From: Thermopolyspora sp040678635
GTDB taxonomy: Bacteria > Actinomycetota > Actinomycetes > Streptosporangiales > Streptosporangiaceae
DNA length: 64,000 nt
Assembly (NCBI RefSeq): GCF_040678635.1
Contig: NZ_JBFATZ010000012.1
Location: 124,001 to 188,000 of the forward strand
Direction: 5' to 3'
Below, in pieces: positions 16,201 through 23,630 of the stretch; within the stretch, counting starts at the first letter, position 1; the number at the start of each line of letters is the position of its first letter. Under the pieces are notes generated by a model. It saw only the letters and a program-made list of their open reading frames with translations. It had not been told where the DNA came from and did no database searches. Both the position numbers and the translations under genes were made by a program.

Positions 16201-16857
16201 GTGATCCGAGCCGTGGCCTTCGACATCGGTGAAACCCTGGTGTGTGATGACCGTCACTGGTCGTCCTGGGCCGACTGGCTCGGCGTCCCTCGGCACACTC
16301 TCTCCGCCCTCGTCGGCGCCATGGTGGCACAGGGTCGTGACAACGCCGAAGCCATACGGCTGCTGCGCCCTGGCATCGACCTGGCCGCCGAATACGAAGC
16401 CCGCGAAATTGCTGGTCGGGGCGAGCGCCTCGAGGAGAGCGACCTCTACCCAGATGTCCGACCGGCCCTCACCGCCCTACACGACCTCGGCCTGCGCGTC
16501 CTCGTCGCAGGGAACCAGACCGTCCGCGCCGCCCAACTGCTACGCGAACTGAACCTTCCCGCTGAAGCGATCGCCACCTCCGGTGAATGGCGTACCGCGA
16601 AGCCCGCCCCCGCGTTCTTCGCTCGCGTTGTCGAACTCTCCGGTGTCGCCCCTCACCAGATCGTGTATGTGGGCGACCATCCGGCAAACGACATCATCCC
16701 AGCGAAAGCCGCAGGCATGCACGCCGCACTCATACGCCGCGGCCCGTGGGGATATTTGTGGGCTGATGACCCCGTCGGCGCTGCCGCTGATTGGCGCATA
16801 GATTCGCTGGCAGAGCTTCCTGCACTACTCGAACAGCATCGGGGAGAGGCAGGATAG
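16201..16857 (+). CDS. HAD-superfamily hydrolase
   Basis: This is a 218-residue phosphatase-like protein. Motif I is VAFDIGETLV, with the nucleophile Asp at residue 7; the usual second Asp (DxD) is Gly, as in some HDHD3-type members. Motif II is VLVAGN (N in place of S/T), motif III is the Lys in EWRTAKPAPAFF, and motif IV is IVYVGDHPANDI. The cap domain lies between motifs I and II (DDRHWSSWADWLGVP...). The substrate is unknown. The start is GTG at 16201, leaderless. Third-position GC is a little lower than in the neighbours. It converges on an XRE/TPR regulator, and the pair may work together. Confidence 0.9.
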   Translation: MIRAVAFDIGETLVCDDRHWSSWADWLGVPRHTLSALVGAMVAQGRDNAEAIRLLRPGIDLAAEYEAREIAGRGERLEESDLYPDVRPALTALHDLGLRVLVAGNQTVRAAQLLRELNLPAEAIATSGEWRTAKPAPAFFARVVELSGVAPHQIVYVGDHPANDIIPAKAAGMHAALIRRGPWGYLWADDPVGAAADWRIDSLAELPALLEQHRGEAG

Positions 16858-16946
16858 CGACACCAGAGACAGGCTGGTGAACATGACGCTACGCTCGAAC
16901 GCAATGTCGTACGCATGATCAGCAGGAACTCGCGAACGCCGCGTAA

Positions 16947-18299
16947 TCAGACCGATCCCGGTGCCAGGAGCGCATCGTAGATGTGATCGTCGAGGTCGGA
17001 GACGAAGGCTTCGGTACGCCAAGCCCGCAGCTCGCGGCGTACTTCAGCGATCCGGATGGATGGAACGCGTGCTTGTGTGGCCGCCGCGAGATCAACACAA
17101 TCGTGGAGAAGCAGGGCGGCAGCTTCGGGAGCGCCGTTCCGCAGCCGGGCAAGCGCAAGGTCAGCGGTGATGACGGCCCGCTGCACGGCTTGCCGAGGGT
17201 GGGCGAGGGCGGCCAGGGAACGGGTCAACTGCGACTCGGCTTCGCGGCCGCGACCGAGATGGAGGTTGCACAGTCCCTCGAAGCCTTCCAGATAGCCGGG
17301 ACCGAAACGACCCGCGGCGGGATCGGCGCCGGCGTGGCGGTCGACATCGGCCCAGGCGCGGTGCAGCGCGGTGAAGGCCTGCTTCTCCTGGTTGGCGCGA
17401 GCCGCCATCTCCGCCAAGAGCGCGTGCGCGCGAGCGCGCATGACGCGACTGTCACTGCGACGGGCATCGCGTACGGCGATGTCGACGATCTGACGGGCCG
17501 CAGGGACGCTCCTGGTGGAGTACAGGGTGACCAGGGCCTGGCTGGTACGGATGGCGGCGCGTTCCCAGGATGGGAGTTGGCCGGCGGCGTTGATGGCCTG
17601 CCTGTACATCCTGGCTGAGATGTCGAAGTCCCGGACCTCGAACGCGATCCGAGCGGCGATCATGAAGGCGTTCGCCGCGGTCCGGGACAATTGTGTGCCC
17701 ACCGGCCCGGCCGGGTTCGACTCAAGCAGCAGACGACATGCCTCCACGGCGGGCGCGAGAGCCACTTGCAGCCGTGCGAAGGGCAGTCCTCCGATCTGCG
17801 CATCCAGATCGGCGACGAAGTCGGCCAACTGGGCGACCACTTCGTCGGACACTGTCGCGGGGGCCGTCAGCGCACGGGAGAGAGACTGTCTCAATCCGGG
17901 CGAAAGGAACGCCAGGAGATTATGCCCGCAGGTGGCAAGTCTGGTGATCTGCGCACGTAACGCCGTGATCCGATCCGCCGAGGCGCCGAGATCCGCGAAG
18001 ACGGACATCAGCTCATCGAAGTCCGACCCACGTCCGACGGCGACATCATTGCCGCGCACCGCGAACGCGTAGGCGAGAAGGAGTTGGTAGCGCTCTCCCG
18101 GGGCGACCGGCTTGCCCTCGCACTCCCAGCGAGCGATCGTCCGCACCAGGCTTGCGACACTCGTCCGTGCCACGGCTTCGATGGCCAGGACTCGCGCCGC
18201 GTCGTTGATGGCCCGAGCCTCATCCGCCCATGACCAACCTCGGCGTTCCCGCAGCGCACGAAGCGTACGAGCGGCATTTCGCCTGACGGGTTCGGGCAT
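16947..18299 (-). CDS. XRE-type regulator with TPR-like repeat domain
   Basis: This is a 450-residue cytoplasmic protein. The N-terminus (residues 5-95) is a helix-turn-helix-like domain (ARTLRALRERRGWSWADEARAIND). The rest is a long helical solenoid with TPR character (e.g. FDISARMYRQAINAAGQLPSWERAA, then REAESQLTRSLAALAHPRQAV). The C-terminal signature WRTEAFVSDLDDHIYDALL is shared by many actinobacterial regulators of this kind. ATG 18299 follows a weak GGTGG. A TAGGAT -10 hexamer (18317-18322 on the minus strand) sits just upstream. The role is probably regulation of linked genes (HAD or SLOG), but this is inference. Confidence 0.85.
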   Translation of the reverse strand: MPEPVRRNAARTLRALRERRGWSWADEARAINDAARVLAIEAVARTSVASLVRTIARWECEGKPVAPGERYQLLLAYAFAVRGNDVAVGRGSDFDELMSVFADLGASADRITALRAQITRLATCGHNLLAFLSPGLRQSLSRALTAPATVSDEVVAQLADFVADLDAQIGGLPFARLQVALAPAVEACRLLLESNPAGPVGTQLSRTAANAFMIAARIAFEVRDFDISARMYRQAINAAGQLPSWERAAIRTSQALVTLYSTRSVPAARQIVDIAVRDARRSDSRVMRARAHALLAEMAARANQEKQAFTALHRAWADVDRHAGADPAAGRFGPGYLEGFEGLCNLHLGRGREAESQLTRSLAALAHPRQAVQRAVITADLALARLRNGAPEAAALLLHDCVDLAAATQARVPSIRIAEVRRELRAWRTEAFVSDLDDHIYDALLAPGSV

Positions 18300-18319
18300 G
18301 GCGATCCACCAGATTCATC

Positions 18320-18784
18320 CTATATGGGCTTAATGAGTCGAGCCTTGTCATTTAGAGCCGCATATTCGAGGGTGTACCAGGTTCCGCTTGATCTATCGGT
18401 TCCTCTGGGAAAACCGACAACGAGCTCACTTTTATCGACCATCCAACGGTTGCGCCGATGATATCCCTCGACCGACGGGTGCGAGGGGGAATTCAGTTCA
18501 ATCAACCCGGCCAGCCGCCCTCGTTCCCGGCTCGCCATGACCGCCTCACGGGCATCCTCCGGCTGTGCCGCCAAAGTCCCAGGTACCACGACGTGGAGGA
18601 CCGCCTCGGTTTCGGCGGCGAGCCACAGCAGCGCCAGCGAGTCGATGCCACGCGCACCCCCCAAGTAGAAGGTGACGCCGGGCAGGGCAAAGGGGCCGAG
18701 ATATTCTGCGAAAATACGGTCATAATCCGATTTCGGACGATGCTCCGTCGATCTCGCCCCGGTGATCGTTATAGCAGTGGGCAC
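18320..18784 (-). CDS. SLOG/DprA-like Rossmann-fold protein
   Basis: This 154-residue single-domain protein has the nucleotide-binding GGARGIDSLAL loop (residues 42-52) typical of DprA/SMF and SLOG proteins. It also has a conserved HRRNRWMVDKSELVVGF segment near residue 108 and SGTWYTLEYAA at the end. SLOG proteins are proposed to bind or process nucleotide-derived ligands in signalling and conflict systems. No DNA-binding winged helix is present, so this is not a full DprA. The start is GTG at 18784 with GAGGTG five bases upstream. The base composition is visibly lower in GC than the surrounding core genes. Confidence 0.8.
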   Translation of the reverse strand: MPTAITITGARSTEHRPKSDYDRIFAEYLGPFALPGVTFYLGGARGIDSLALLWLAAETEAVLHVVVPGTLAAQPEDAREAVMASRERGRLAGLIELNSPSHPSVEGYHRRNRWMVDKSELVVGFPRGTDRSSGTWYTLEYAALNDKARLIKPI

Positions 18785-18965
18785 GGCCGCACCTCATGTC
18801 ATCGAATGTCATCTTCCTCAGCGGCAACCGCTGGCATCTACTTGCTGCCATGACTCAGGGTGGTCGCTTCGCCTGCCTTCCGGGCGGGCGTTCTCAAACC
18901 GGTTACCGGCACCGCCTCGCCTCTCGCGTTCGCCCCAATCGGCCGGCCGAGGGAAAGGTGGCCGC

Positions 18966-19310
18966 GTGATCGGCAGGATGCGCACATGGTGGCACGATCC
19001 ACCCGCGCGCGGGCGACATCGCCAAGGCTTGCCGACGGTACGCGAAACGGACTGCCGGTGGCGATGGGACATGGCCGAGCGTGCGGCGGCGGCGCGGCTG
19101 GACCTCGTGGAGCGGGCCTGGACGGTGCTGTACGGCGTGGGCCGCCGTCGCTTCTACGCGTTCACGCAGTGGGTGACCGACGAGCCGCTGGTCGTGGAGG
19201 CGACCACCGTCGAGGGCCTGCGCGAGGTGATGCGCGAGGCCGAGACGTCCGCGTTGAGCGCGGCGTCGCCGTTGTGGGGGCGTGGGGTTCGGGAGTGGAG
19301 GGCGGCGTGA
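18966..19310 (+). CDS. Hypothetical protein of a small coupled gene pair
   Basis: This protein of about 114 residues is not matched to a named family. The N-terminal part is basic and Trp/Arg-rich (MRTWWHDPPARGRHR). The rest is a compact alpha/beta segment (ARLDLVERAWTVLYGVGRRRFYAFT, then VVEATTVEGLREVMREAE). The start is uncertain: GTG 18966 has AGGTGG four bases upstream, and ATG 18978 and ATG 19071 are alternatives. The stop overlaps the next gene by four bases (GTGA), so both are co-translated. The strong coding bias and coupling make it a genuine gene; the function is unknown. Confidence 0.65.
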   Translation: MIGRMRTWWHDPPARGRHRQGLPTVRETDCRWRWDMAERAAAARLDLVERAWTVLYGVGRRRFYAFTQWVTDEPLVVEATTVEGLREVMREAETSALSAASPLWGRGVREWRAA

Positions 19311-19648
19311 ACGCGTACGACGGCGAGCTGGCGGAGTTGCACCGGCTTCAGGTCGACTACGGCCGGGAGTGGCGGATCTGGCGGTCGACGCCGAGTCCCA
19401 GAGGCAGGAGCGGTTGGTACGCCATCAGGCGGCGATACTCAAACCCGGACGTCGGGCGTGGGCTGTGGCACACGCTCGGCGCGGACACCGCCGAGGAACT
19501 GCGCGAGCAACTGGAAGCTCAGGTGCGGGCGGCCGAGGCCGCCGGGGCTCCCGGGGTCTCGCCTTCGATCGACCCGCTGCCGTACGACCTCATGCGGTGG
19601 GGCATCCCGGGGCAGGGGACGTCCACGATGCCGGAAGCCTTCGGGTGA
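19307..19648 (+). CDS. Hypothetical protein, partner of the preceding gene
   Basis: This 113-residue protein starts at GTG 19307 (VNAYDGELAELHRLQVDYG), with GGAGGG upstream inside the preceding gene. The N-terminal helix is followed by WRIWRSTPSPRGRSGWYAIRRRY and a Glu-rich helix (AEELREQLEAQVRAAEAAG). It looks like a soluble, DNA- or protein-interacting factor of the type common in conjugative or regulatory clusters of actinomycetes, but no family was recognised. Overlap with the upstream gene indicates one transcript. Confidence 0.65.
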   Translation: MNAYDGELAELHRLQVDYGREWRIWRSTPSPRGRSGWYAIRRRYSNPDVGRGLWHTLGADTAEELREQLEAQVRAAEAAGAPGVSPSIDPLPYDLMRWGIPGQGTSTMPEAFG

Positions 19649-19826
19649 TCTTCGAGGGTCGCATCGCGCAAGGTCGCAATGTCCACGTGGCCTGGTCCTC
19701 AGGCGTTGGGCCTGCGGCGCGCGGGGCGAGCGAGGAGCTCAGGTGGGGCGCCCGAGCCCTCCCTCACGCCTTGCGGCGCGCTCCCGCTCGCACTCGACGC
19801 CCGCGCCGTGTCGCCAGGGTTCTCTC

Positions 19827-20216
19827 TCAGGCCTTGCGGCTGGAGCGCGCTCCGTCCAGGCCCCATGAGATGATCCTGGTCGGGGTGATCTTGATGATCT
19901 CCCTCGACATGGACGGCACGGGGGGTTCGTGGTCCGTCAGGGCCACGGCGGTGCCCCGGATCTCGATGCCCCGGACCGTCCAGGGATTGACGGAGGCCAG
20001 GTCGTCCACGACGAGCGCGGCCGCGCTGCCCTGCTGCACGTTCTTGAACTTCTTCGTCGTGCCCATGGCGTACCCGCCGATGGTGATGGTGCCGGACTCC
20101 GCGTCGACGAAGAATGCGACGGGATTGTTCTGCGGCTGGCCGTCCGGTGCCACCGTGGCCAGGCGGCCGAGGCGCTGGCCCTCCAGATAGTTCAGTTCTG
20201 CCTGCGTGAAAGTCAT
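19827..20216 (-). CDS. PPOX-class F420-dependent oxidoreductase
   Basis: This is a split-barrel flavin/deazaflavin-binding protein of 129 residues, the F420-dependent pyridoxamine-5'-phosphate-oxidase-like family. Typical pieces are LGRLATVAPDGQPQNNPVAF and the strand IEIRGTAVALTD, with the C-terminal IIKITPTRIISWGLDG. It probably reduces a small-molecule or stress-derived substrate. The start is ATG 20216 without a ribosome-binding site, seven bases after a -10 hexamer. The promoter has a SoxR/MerR-type dyad between -35 and -10 with a 19-bp spacer, suggesting induction by redox-active compounds. Confidence 0.9.
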   Translation of the reverse strand: MTFTQAELNYLEGQRLGRLATVAPDGQPQNNPVAFFVDAESGTITIGGYAMGTTKKFKNVQQGSAAALVVDDLASVNPWTVRGIEIRGTAVALTDHEPPVPSMSREIIKITPTRIISWGLDGARSSRKA

Positions 20217-20223
20217 GGCGAAC

Positions 20224-20254
20224 AGGGTGCAACCTCAACAGTGGTTGAGGTCAA
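20224..20254 (-). promoter_or_regulatory. SoxR/MerR-type promoter with 19-bp spacer
   Basis: On the minus strand the -35 TTGACC (20249-20254) and the -10 CACCCT (20224-20229) are separated by 19 bp. The spacer carries the dyad ACCTCAAC-AGTG-GTTGAGGT (20232-20251). This superimposes on the E. coli soxS promoter layout. No MerR/SoxR gene is in the window, so the regulator must act from elsewhere. Confidence 0.7.
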
Positions 20255-20300
20255 GCCATGTCGTACGCGGTCATCGCGGGGCGGGAGCCGTACCGGTGGA

Positions 20301-20831
20301 TCAGCGGCGTGCGGCGAAGAAGGCGGTGAGGGGGGCGGCGCAGGCGTCGGCGAGGACGCCCATGATGACCTCGGGGCGGTGGTTGAGGCGGCGGTCGCGT
20401 AGGACGTCCCACAGGGAGCCGGCGGCGCCGCCGCGCTCGTCCACGGCGCCGTAGACGACGCGGGCCACGCGGGACTGGACGGCGGCACCGGCGCACATGG
20501 TGCACGGTTCGAGGGTGACGACCAGGGTGCAGCCGTCCAGGCGCCAGGTGCCGAGTTTGGCGGCGGCGGCGCGCAGGGCGATGATCTCGGCGTGGCCGGT
20601 CGGGTCGCCGGAGGCTTCGCGGTCGTTGCCGGCGGCGGCGAGCGGACGGTTCGCCGGGTCGAGGACGACCGCGCCGACGGGGACCTCGCCGCGGGTCGCC
20701 GCCCGCTCGGCCTCGGCGAGCGCGAGCCGCATCGCCTCCTCGAAGCCGGGAGGCGGCGCGGGCGGCCGGCTCGGCGGAGGTGCGGGCGGCCGGGTCGCCG
20801 GAGGTGAGGGCTCACCGGGGGGGCGGTTCAC
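20301..20831 (-). CDS. tadA: tRNA-specific adenosine deaminase TadA
   Basis: TadA converts the wobble adenosine of tRNA-Arg(ACG) to inosine. The 176-residue protein has the zinc-dependent deaminase motifs: HAE (H80, E82) and PCTMC (C110, C113), with GTWRLDGCTLVVTLEP between them. An N-terminal Pro-rich stretch of about 28 residues is not part of the enzyme fold, so the GTG at 20831 may not be the only start. Its GTG overlaps the stop of the upstream partner gene by four bases (GTGA). Confidence 0.95.
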   Translation of the reverse strand: MNRPPGEPSPPATRPPAPPPSRPPAPPPGFEEAMRLALAEAERAATRGEVPVGAVVLDPANRPLAAAGNDREASGDPTGHAEIIALRAAAAKLGTWRLDGCTLVVTLEPCTMCAGAAVQSRVARVVYGAVDERGGAAGSLWDVLRDRRLNHRPEVIMGVLADACAAPLTAFFAARR

Positions 20832-21310
20832 CGGAGGCGGTCGAGTTCCTCGGCGAAGGAGAGGCGCTCGGCGATGACGCTGAGCGTGTCGCCGGGGAGG
20901 GCGCCCTCCTCCATGCTCAGCTCCAGCAGTTCCTCGGAGGAGACGCCGAGGTCGTCCAGCAGGTCGAAGTCGCCCGCGGGGCGCACGCCGAGGTCGTTGG
21001 ACTCGGTGGACGGGGCGGCGCCGGCCAGTTCGGTGAACATCTCGCCGAACCGGTCACCCCCGATCTGCACGTCGGAGATGAAGGCGCGGGGCTCGGCGTC
21101 GCCCTCGATGCGGACGAGCGCGAACCATTCGTCCTCGACCTCGACGCAGAGCAGGGCGAGCTCGTCGCCGGACAAACCGAGCGACTCTTGGACGAGGTCG
21201 GTCACGTCGTCGGCGATCTCAGCGCTGGAGAGGTCGACTTCGACGCCCGACCAGCGGTCTCCGTCACGGGAGAAGGCTGCGGCGAACAGATTCGACGGTC
21301 CCGAGGGCAT
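20828..21310 (-). CDS. TadA-associated acidic protein (second copy)
   Basis: This acidic 160-residue protein is of the actinobacterial family found directly upstream of tadA (annotated as tRNA adenosine deaminase-associated). It shares a pattern with its neighbour: a N-terminal beta strand segment (AAAFSRDGDRWSGVEVDL), a central domain (DELALLCVEVEDEWFALVRI) and a C-terminal DLLDDLGVSSEELLEL-type helix. ATG 21310 (MPSGPSNLFAA) has GGAG six bases upstream; a longer reading to 21355 is less likely. The function is unknown; coupling to tadA suggests a link to tRNA editing. Confidence 0.85.
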   Translation of the reverse strand: MPSGPSNLFAAAFSRDGDRWSGVEVDLSSAEIADDVTDLVQESLGLSGDELALLCVEVEDEWFALVRIEGDAEPRAFISDVQIGGDRFGEMFTELAGAAPSTESNDLGVRPAGDFDLLDDLGVSSEELLELSMEEGALPGDTLSVIAERLSFAEELDRLR

Positions 21311-21329
21311 GGCAGGCTCCGGAGGAATG

Positions 21330-21944
21330 TCACCCGATGGCGGCGTCGACGGCACGTTCGTAAGGCTGGGAGAACCCGAGGCGGGCGGCGATGCTGGACA
21401 GCACTTCGTCGGGGAGCAGCTCGCGGTCTCCGGACAGCGCCAGCAGCTCCATCTCGTCCATCCCGAGATCCGCGAAGATCGACAGATCTCCGGCGGGCAG
21501 CACCATGCCCTTGTCCTCGTTGAGGATCGCGTCGAGCTCCTCCTCGTCGGGGACCGGGATCTCCAGGTGGTCGAGGACCTGTTCGGCCAGCGGCCAGTCC
21601 CAGGCCGCCGTGATGTCGGAGAGGAACACGCTCACTCGATCGCCAAACACGCGTAGCGCCACAAAGAACTCATCCCCAACGTCGACCAGGCCAATCGTGC
21701 CGCTCATGCTCGGCTGCTGGCGCAGCGCGTGGATGAGGCGGTCGAGGTTCGAGGTGAGCGCGAGGGGGAGCATGTCGGCCTCCCACTCGTCGTCCTCGCG
21801 GTAGACCACGATGGCGAAGTCGAGGGGCTCGGCATCCTCAAGGTCGTCGTCGCGATCGTCCTCGAGGTCGCCCCTGAGATCGTCGTCCTGTTGGCCAGCG
21901 TCCCGTCGGTCCATCATCGTCCACCCCACCGACGCCGTCGTCAT
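21330..21944 (-). CDS. TadA-associated acidic protein (first copy)
   Basis: This 204-residue protein is paralogous to the next gene downstream. Its N-terminal 40 residues are extremely acidic (Asp/Glu run DDDLRGDLEDDRDDDLED). The core resembles DFAIVVYREDDEWEADML, then VDVGDEFFVALRVFGDRVSV, and the end repeats the DLSIFADLGMDEMELLAL helix of its partner. The start is uncertain: ATG 21944 is used, with TTG 21953 possible. It is divergent from upp and forms one operon with the second copy and tadA. Confidence 0.85.
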   Translation of the reverse strand: MTTASVGWTMMDRRDAGQQDDDLRGDLEDDRDDDLEDAEPLDFAIVVYREDDEWEADMLPLALTSNLDRLIHALRQQPSMSGTIGLVDVGDEFFVALRVFGDRVSVFLSDITAAWDWPLAEQVLDHLEIPVPDEEELDAILNEDKGMVLPAGDLSIFADLGMDEMELLALSGDRELLPDEVLSSIAARLGFSQPYERAVDAAIG

Positions 21945-22041
21945 GTCGTTCAATGCTTCCAGACTCCCTGCCCGCGCGTACGGCGCTCAGGCCAAATTGT
22001 GATCAAAACCGTGCGGTCGGTACGCCCTGTTTTGCCTGTTG

Positions 22042-22047
22042 TAGCGT
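22042..22047 (+). promoter_or_regulatory. -10 hexamer of leaderless upp
   Basis: TAGCGT lies eight bases before the ATG at 22056; no ribosome-binding site is present. Confidence 0.45.
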
Positions 22048-22055
22048 TGCCTTCC

Positions 22056-22694
22056 ATGAAGACCCTCGTCGTTGAGCACCCCTTGGTGGCGCACAAGCTG
22101 ACGGCCTTGCGCGATGTACGCACCGACTCGCCGACGTTTCGGCGTCTGGCCGATGAGCTGGTGACCCTGCTCGCGTACGAGGCGACGCGCGACGTCCGGA
22201 CCGTCGAGGTCACGGTGGAGACGCCGCTGGCGCCCGCGCACGGGCTGCACCTGGCCCGGCCGGCCCCGCTGGTAGTGCCGATCCTGCGCGCCGGGCTCGG
22301 CATGCTCGACGGCATGACCCGGCTGCTGCCCACCGCCGAGGTCGGCTTCCTCGGCATGATCCGCGACGAGGGCACGCTCAAGGCGCAGACGTACGCCACC
22401 CGCCTGCCGGAGGATTTGTCCGGCAGGCAGTGCTATGTGCTCGACCCGATGCTCGCCACCGGCGGCACCCTCGCCGCCGCGATCGAACTGCTGTTCGAGC
22501 GCGGCGCGACGGACGTGACCGCGATCTGCCTGCTCGCGGCGCCCGAAGGGCTGGCCCACCTGGACGAGGTGTTCGGCGATGACGCCAAGCCGGTGCGGGT
22601 GGTGACCGCCGCGCTGGACGAGCGGCTCAACGAGCACGGCTTCATCGTGCCGGGGCTCGGCGACGCCGGGGACCGCCTCTACGGCGTCGTCTGA
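22056..22694 (+). CDS. upp: Uracil phosphoribosyltransferase
   Basis: Upp salvages uracil with PRPP to UMP. The 212-residue protein has the usual length. The uracil-PRTase strand PAPLVVPILRAGLGMLDGMT is followed by the PRPP-binding loop VLDPMLATGGTLAAAI and the C-terminal GLGDAGDRLYG. The ATG at 22056 follows a -10 hexamer by eight bases without a ribosome-binding site, so translation may be leaderless. It is divergent from the tadA operon. Confidence 0.96.
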   Translation: MKTLVVEHPLVAHKLTALRDVRTDSPTFRRLADELVTLLAYEATRDVRTVEVTVETPLAPAHGLHLARPAPLVVPILRAGLGMLDGMTRLLPTAEVGFLGMIRDEGTLKAQTYATRLPEDLSGRQCYVLDPMLATGGTLAAAIELLFERGATDVTAICLLAAPEGLAHLDEVFGDDAKPVRVVTAALDERLNEHGFIVPGLGDAGDRLYGVV

Positions 22695-22733
22695 CGCCTC
22701 TGCGGCCGGGGTCGGCCGGTCCGTCCGTGCTCC

Positions 22734-22788
22734 GGACGCCTCGTGGACGCCTCGTGGACGCCTCGTGGACGCCTCGTGGACGCCTCGC
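22734..22788. repeat. 11-bp tandem repeat, five copies
   Basis: The unit GGACGCCTCGT is repeated head to tail, with one mismatch in the last copy, downstream of upp. It is a likely slippage-generated minisatellite. Confidence 0.85.
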
Positions 22789-22866
22789 CGCGTCTTCCCG
22801 TCCCGCCGGATGGGTGGCCGTGATCGATCACGAAGCGGGTGGAACGATCCTTTGGTAACGACCCCC

Positions 22867-22891
22867 ATTATCGGTTACGGACGGCGATAAT
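22867..22891. promoter_or_regulatory. Inverted repeat upstream of the three-helix-bundle gene
   Basis: ATTATCG and CGATAAT are separated by 11 bp, and the flanks CCCC / GGG extend the dyad imperfectly. The AT-rich character is unusual for this genome and suggests a regulator binding site. Confidence 0.4.
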
Positions 22892-23044
22892 ATGGGTACG
22901 TTGAGCGATGACACGGCGATCCGGTCGGCGGCGCGACTCTTGTGGGCACCCGTGCGATGACGCGGAACCGTCATAAAACGGTGCGAGCTACAAGATTGTC
23001 ACCAAAGCGCCACCTCAGGCATCGGGGGACCACGGGGGAGCGGG

Positions 23045-23263
23045 ATGAGCCAGATTCCGGCGGCCGAGCCGTACGAGCAACTCGCGGCCGCGCTGCGGGA
23101 CGAGTTCGCCGCCGTGCACCCGCCGTCGACCGTCGCGCGCTGCGTGGACGCGGCTCGGTACGGCGCGCTGGAGGTGGTCGGCCACGCCCACCCCATGCTG
23201 GTCGAGCGCATCGCGCGCAAGCACCTACAGGTGCTGGCGATGGGCGCGACCGGGCGGGCGTGA
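23045..23263 (+). CDS. Three-helix-bundle dimerisation-domain protein
   Basis: This is a small 72-residue soluble protein made of the three-helix domain seen at the N-terminus of some actinobacterial arsenate reductases and in stand-alone form. The key stretch is VARCVDAARYGALEVVGHAHPMLVERIAR. The start is ATG 23045, with GGGGGAG upstream. The gap before it (22695-23044) holds the 11-bp repeat and the ATTATCG dyad. Its function is unknown; a DNA-binding or dimer-adapter role is possible. Confidence 0.75.
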   Translation: MSQIPAAEPYEQLAAALRDEFAAVHPPSTVARCVDAARYGALEVVGHAHPMLVERIARKHLQVLAMGATGRA

Positions 23264-23410
23264 GGCCCTAGCCGGGATCCGGCGGACGGCGGTCGCGCGG
23301 CGAGGCTCGCGGACGGCGCCGCCCGGCCCTGCCATGCCGGTCACGTACAACGATCCTCAACGGTCTGGTACGCGGCCGATCCGGGGCTCATACTGGGCGC
23401 TGTGTCGCGC

Positions 23411-23438
23411 TTTACCCAGGCTATGGCGAGGGTAATGT
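23411..23438 (+). promoter_or_regulatory. Promoter of the 52-residue membrane protein operon
   Basis: A TTTACC -35 (23411-23416) and a TAATGT -10 (23433-23438) are separated by 16 bp. The transcript would have a short leader of about 25 nt with GAGGGGCGG before GTG 23472. Confidence 0.45.
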
Positions 23439-23471
23439 ATACGGTGGGTGTCCAGGGCGAGAGGGGCGGCA

Positions 23472-23630
23472 GTGCAGGTCAAGAAGGTACTCCAGTACAC
23501 GGGCATCGCTTTTGTGGCCTTCTACCTATTCACGAGACCAGGTGACGCGGCCAGTGCTGTCAGGGGCGCGTTGGACACCGTGATGGGTGCGGCCGATTCG
23601 CTGGCTCAATTCTTCACGGCGCTCACATGA
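23472..23630 (+). CDS. Small single-pass membrane protein
   Basis: This 52-residue protein starts at GTG 23472 (VQVKKVLQYTG), with GAGGGGCGG directly upstream. One membrane helix is visible (residues 9-20, TGIAFVAFYLF), and the rest is a short amphipathic tail (ALDTVMGAADSLAQFFTAL). Its stop overlaps the next gene by four bases (ATGA), so the two form an operon. Its function is unknown; partner of the PH-domain protein. Confidence 0.7.
   Translation: MQVKKVLQYTGIAFVAFYLFTRPGDAASAVRGALDTVMGAADSLAQFFTALT

Noticed and set aside
18320..18784. Full DprA (DNA-processing) protein
   Set aside because: The product has only the Rossmann SLOG domain and lacks the N-terminal SAM-like and C-terminal winged-helix domains; it is called SLOG-like only.
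22734..22788. Five-copy 11-bp repeat considered as a CRISPR or iteron array
   Set aside because: The units are contiguous without spacers and too short; no cas genes or replication initiator nearby. It is a simple tandem repeat.
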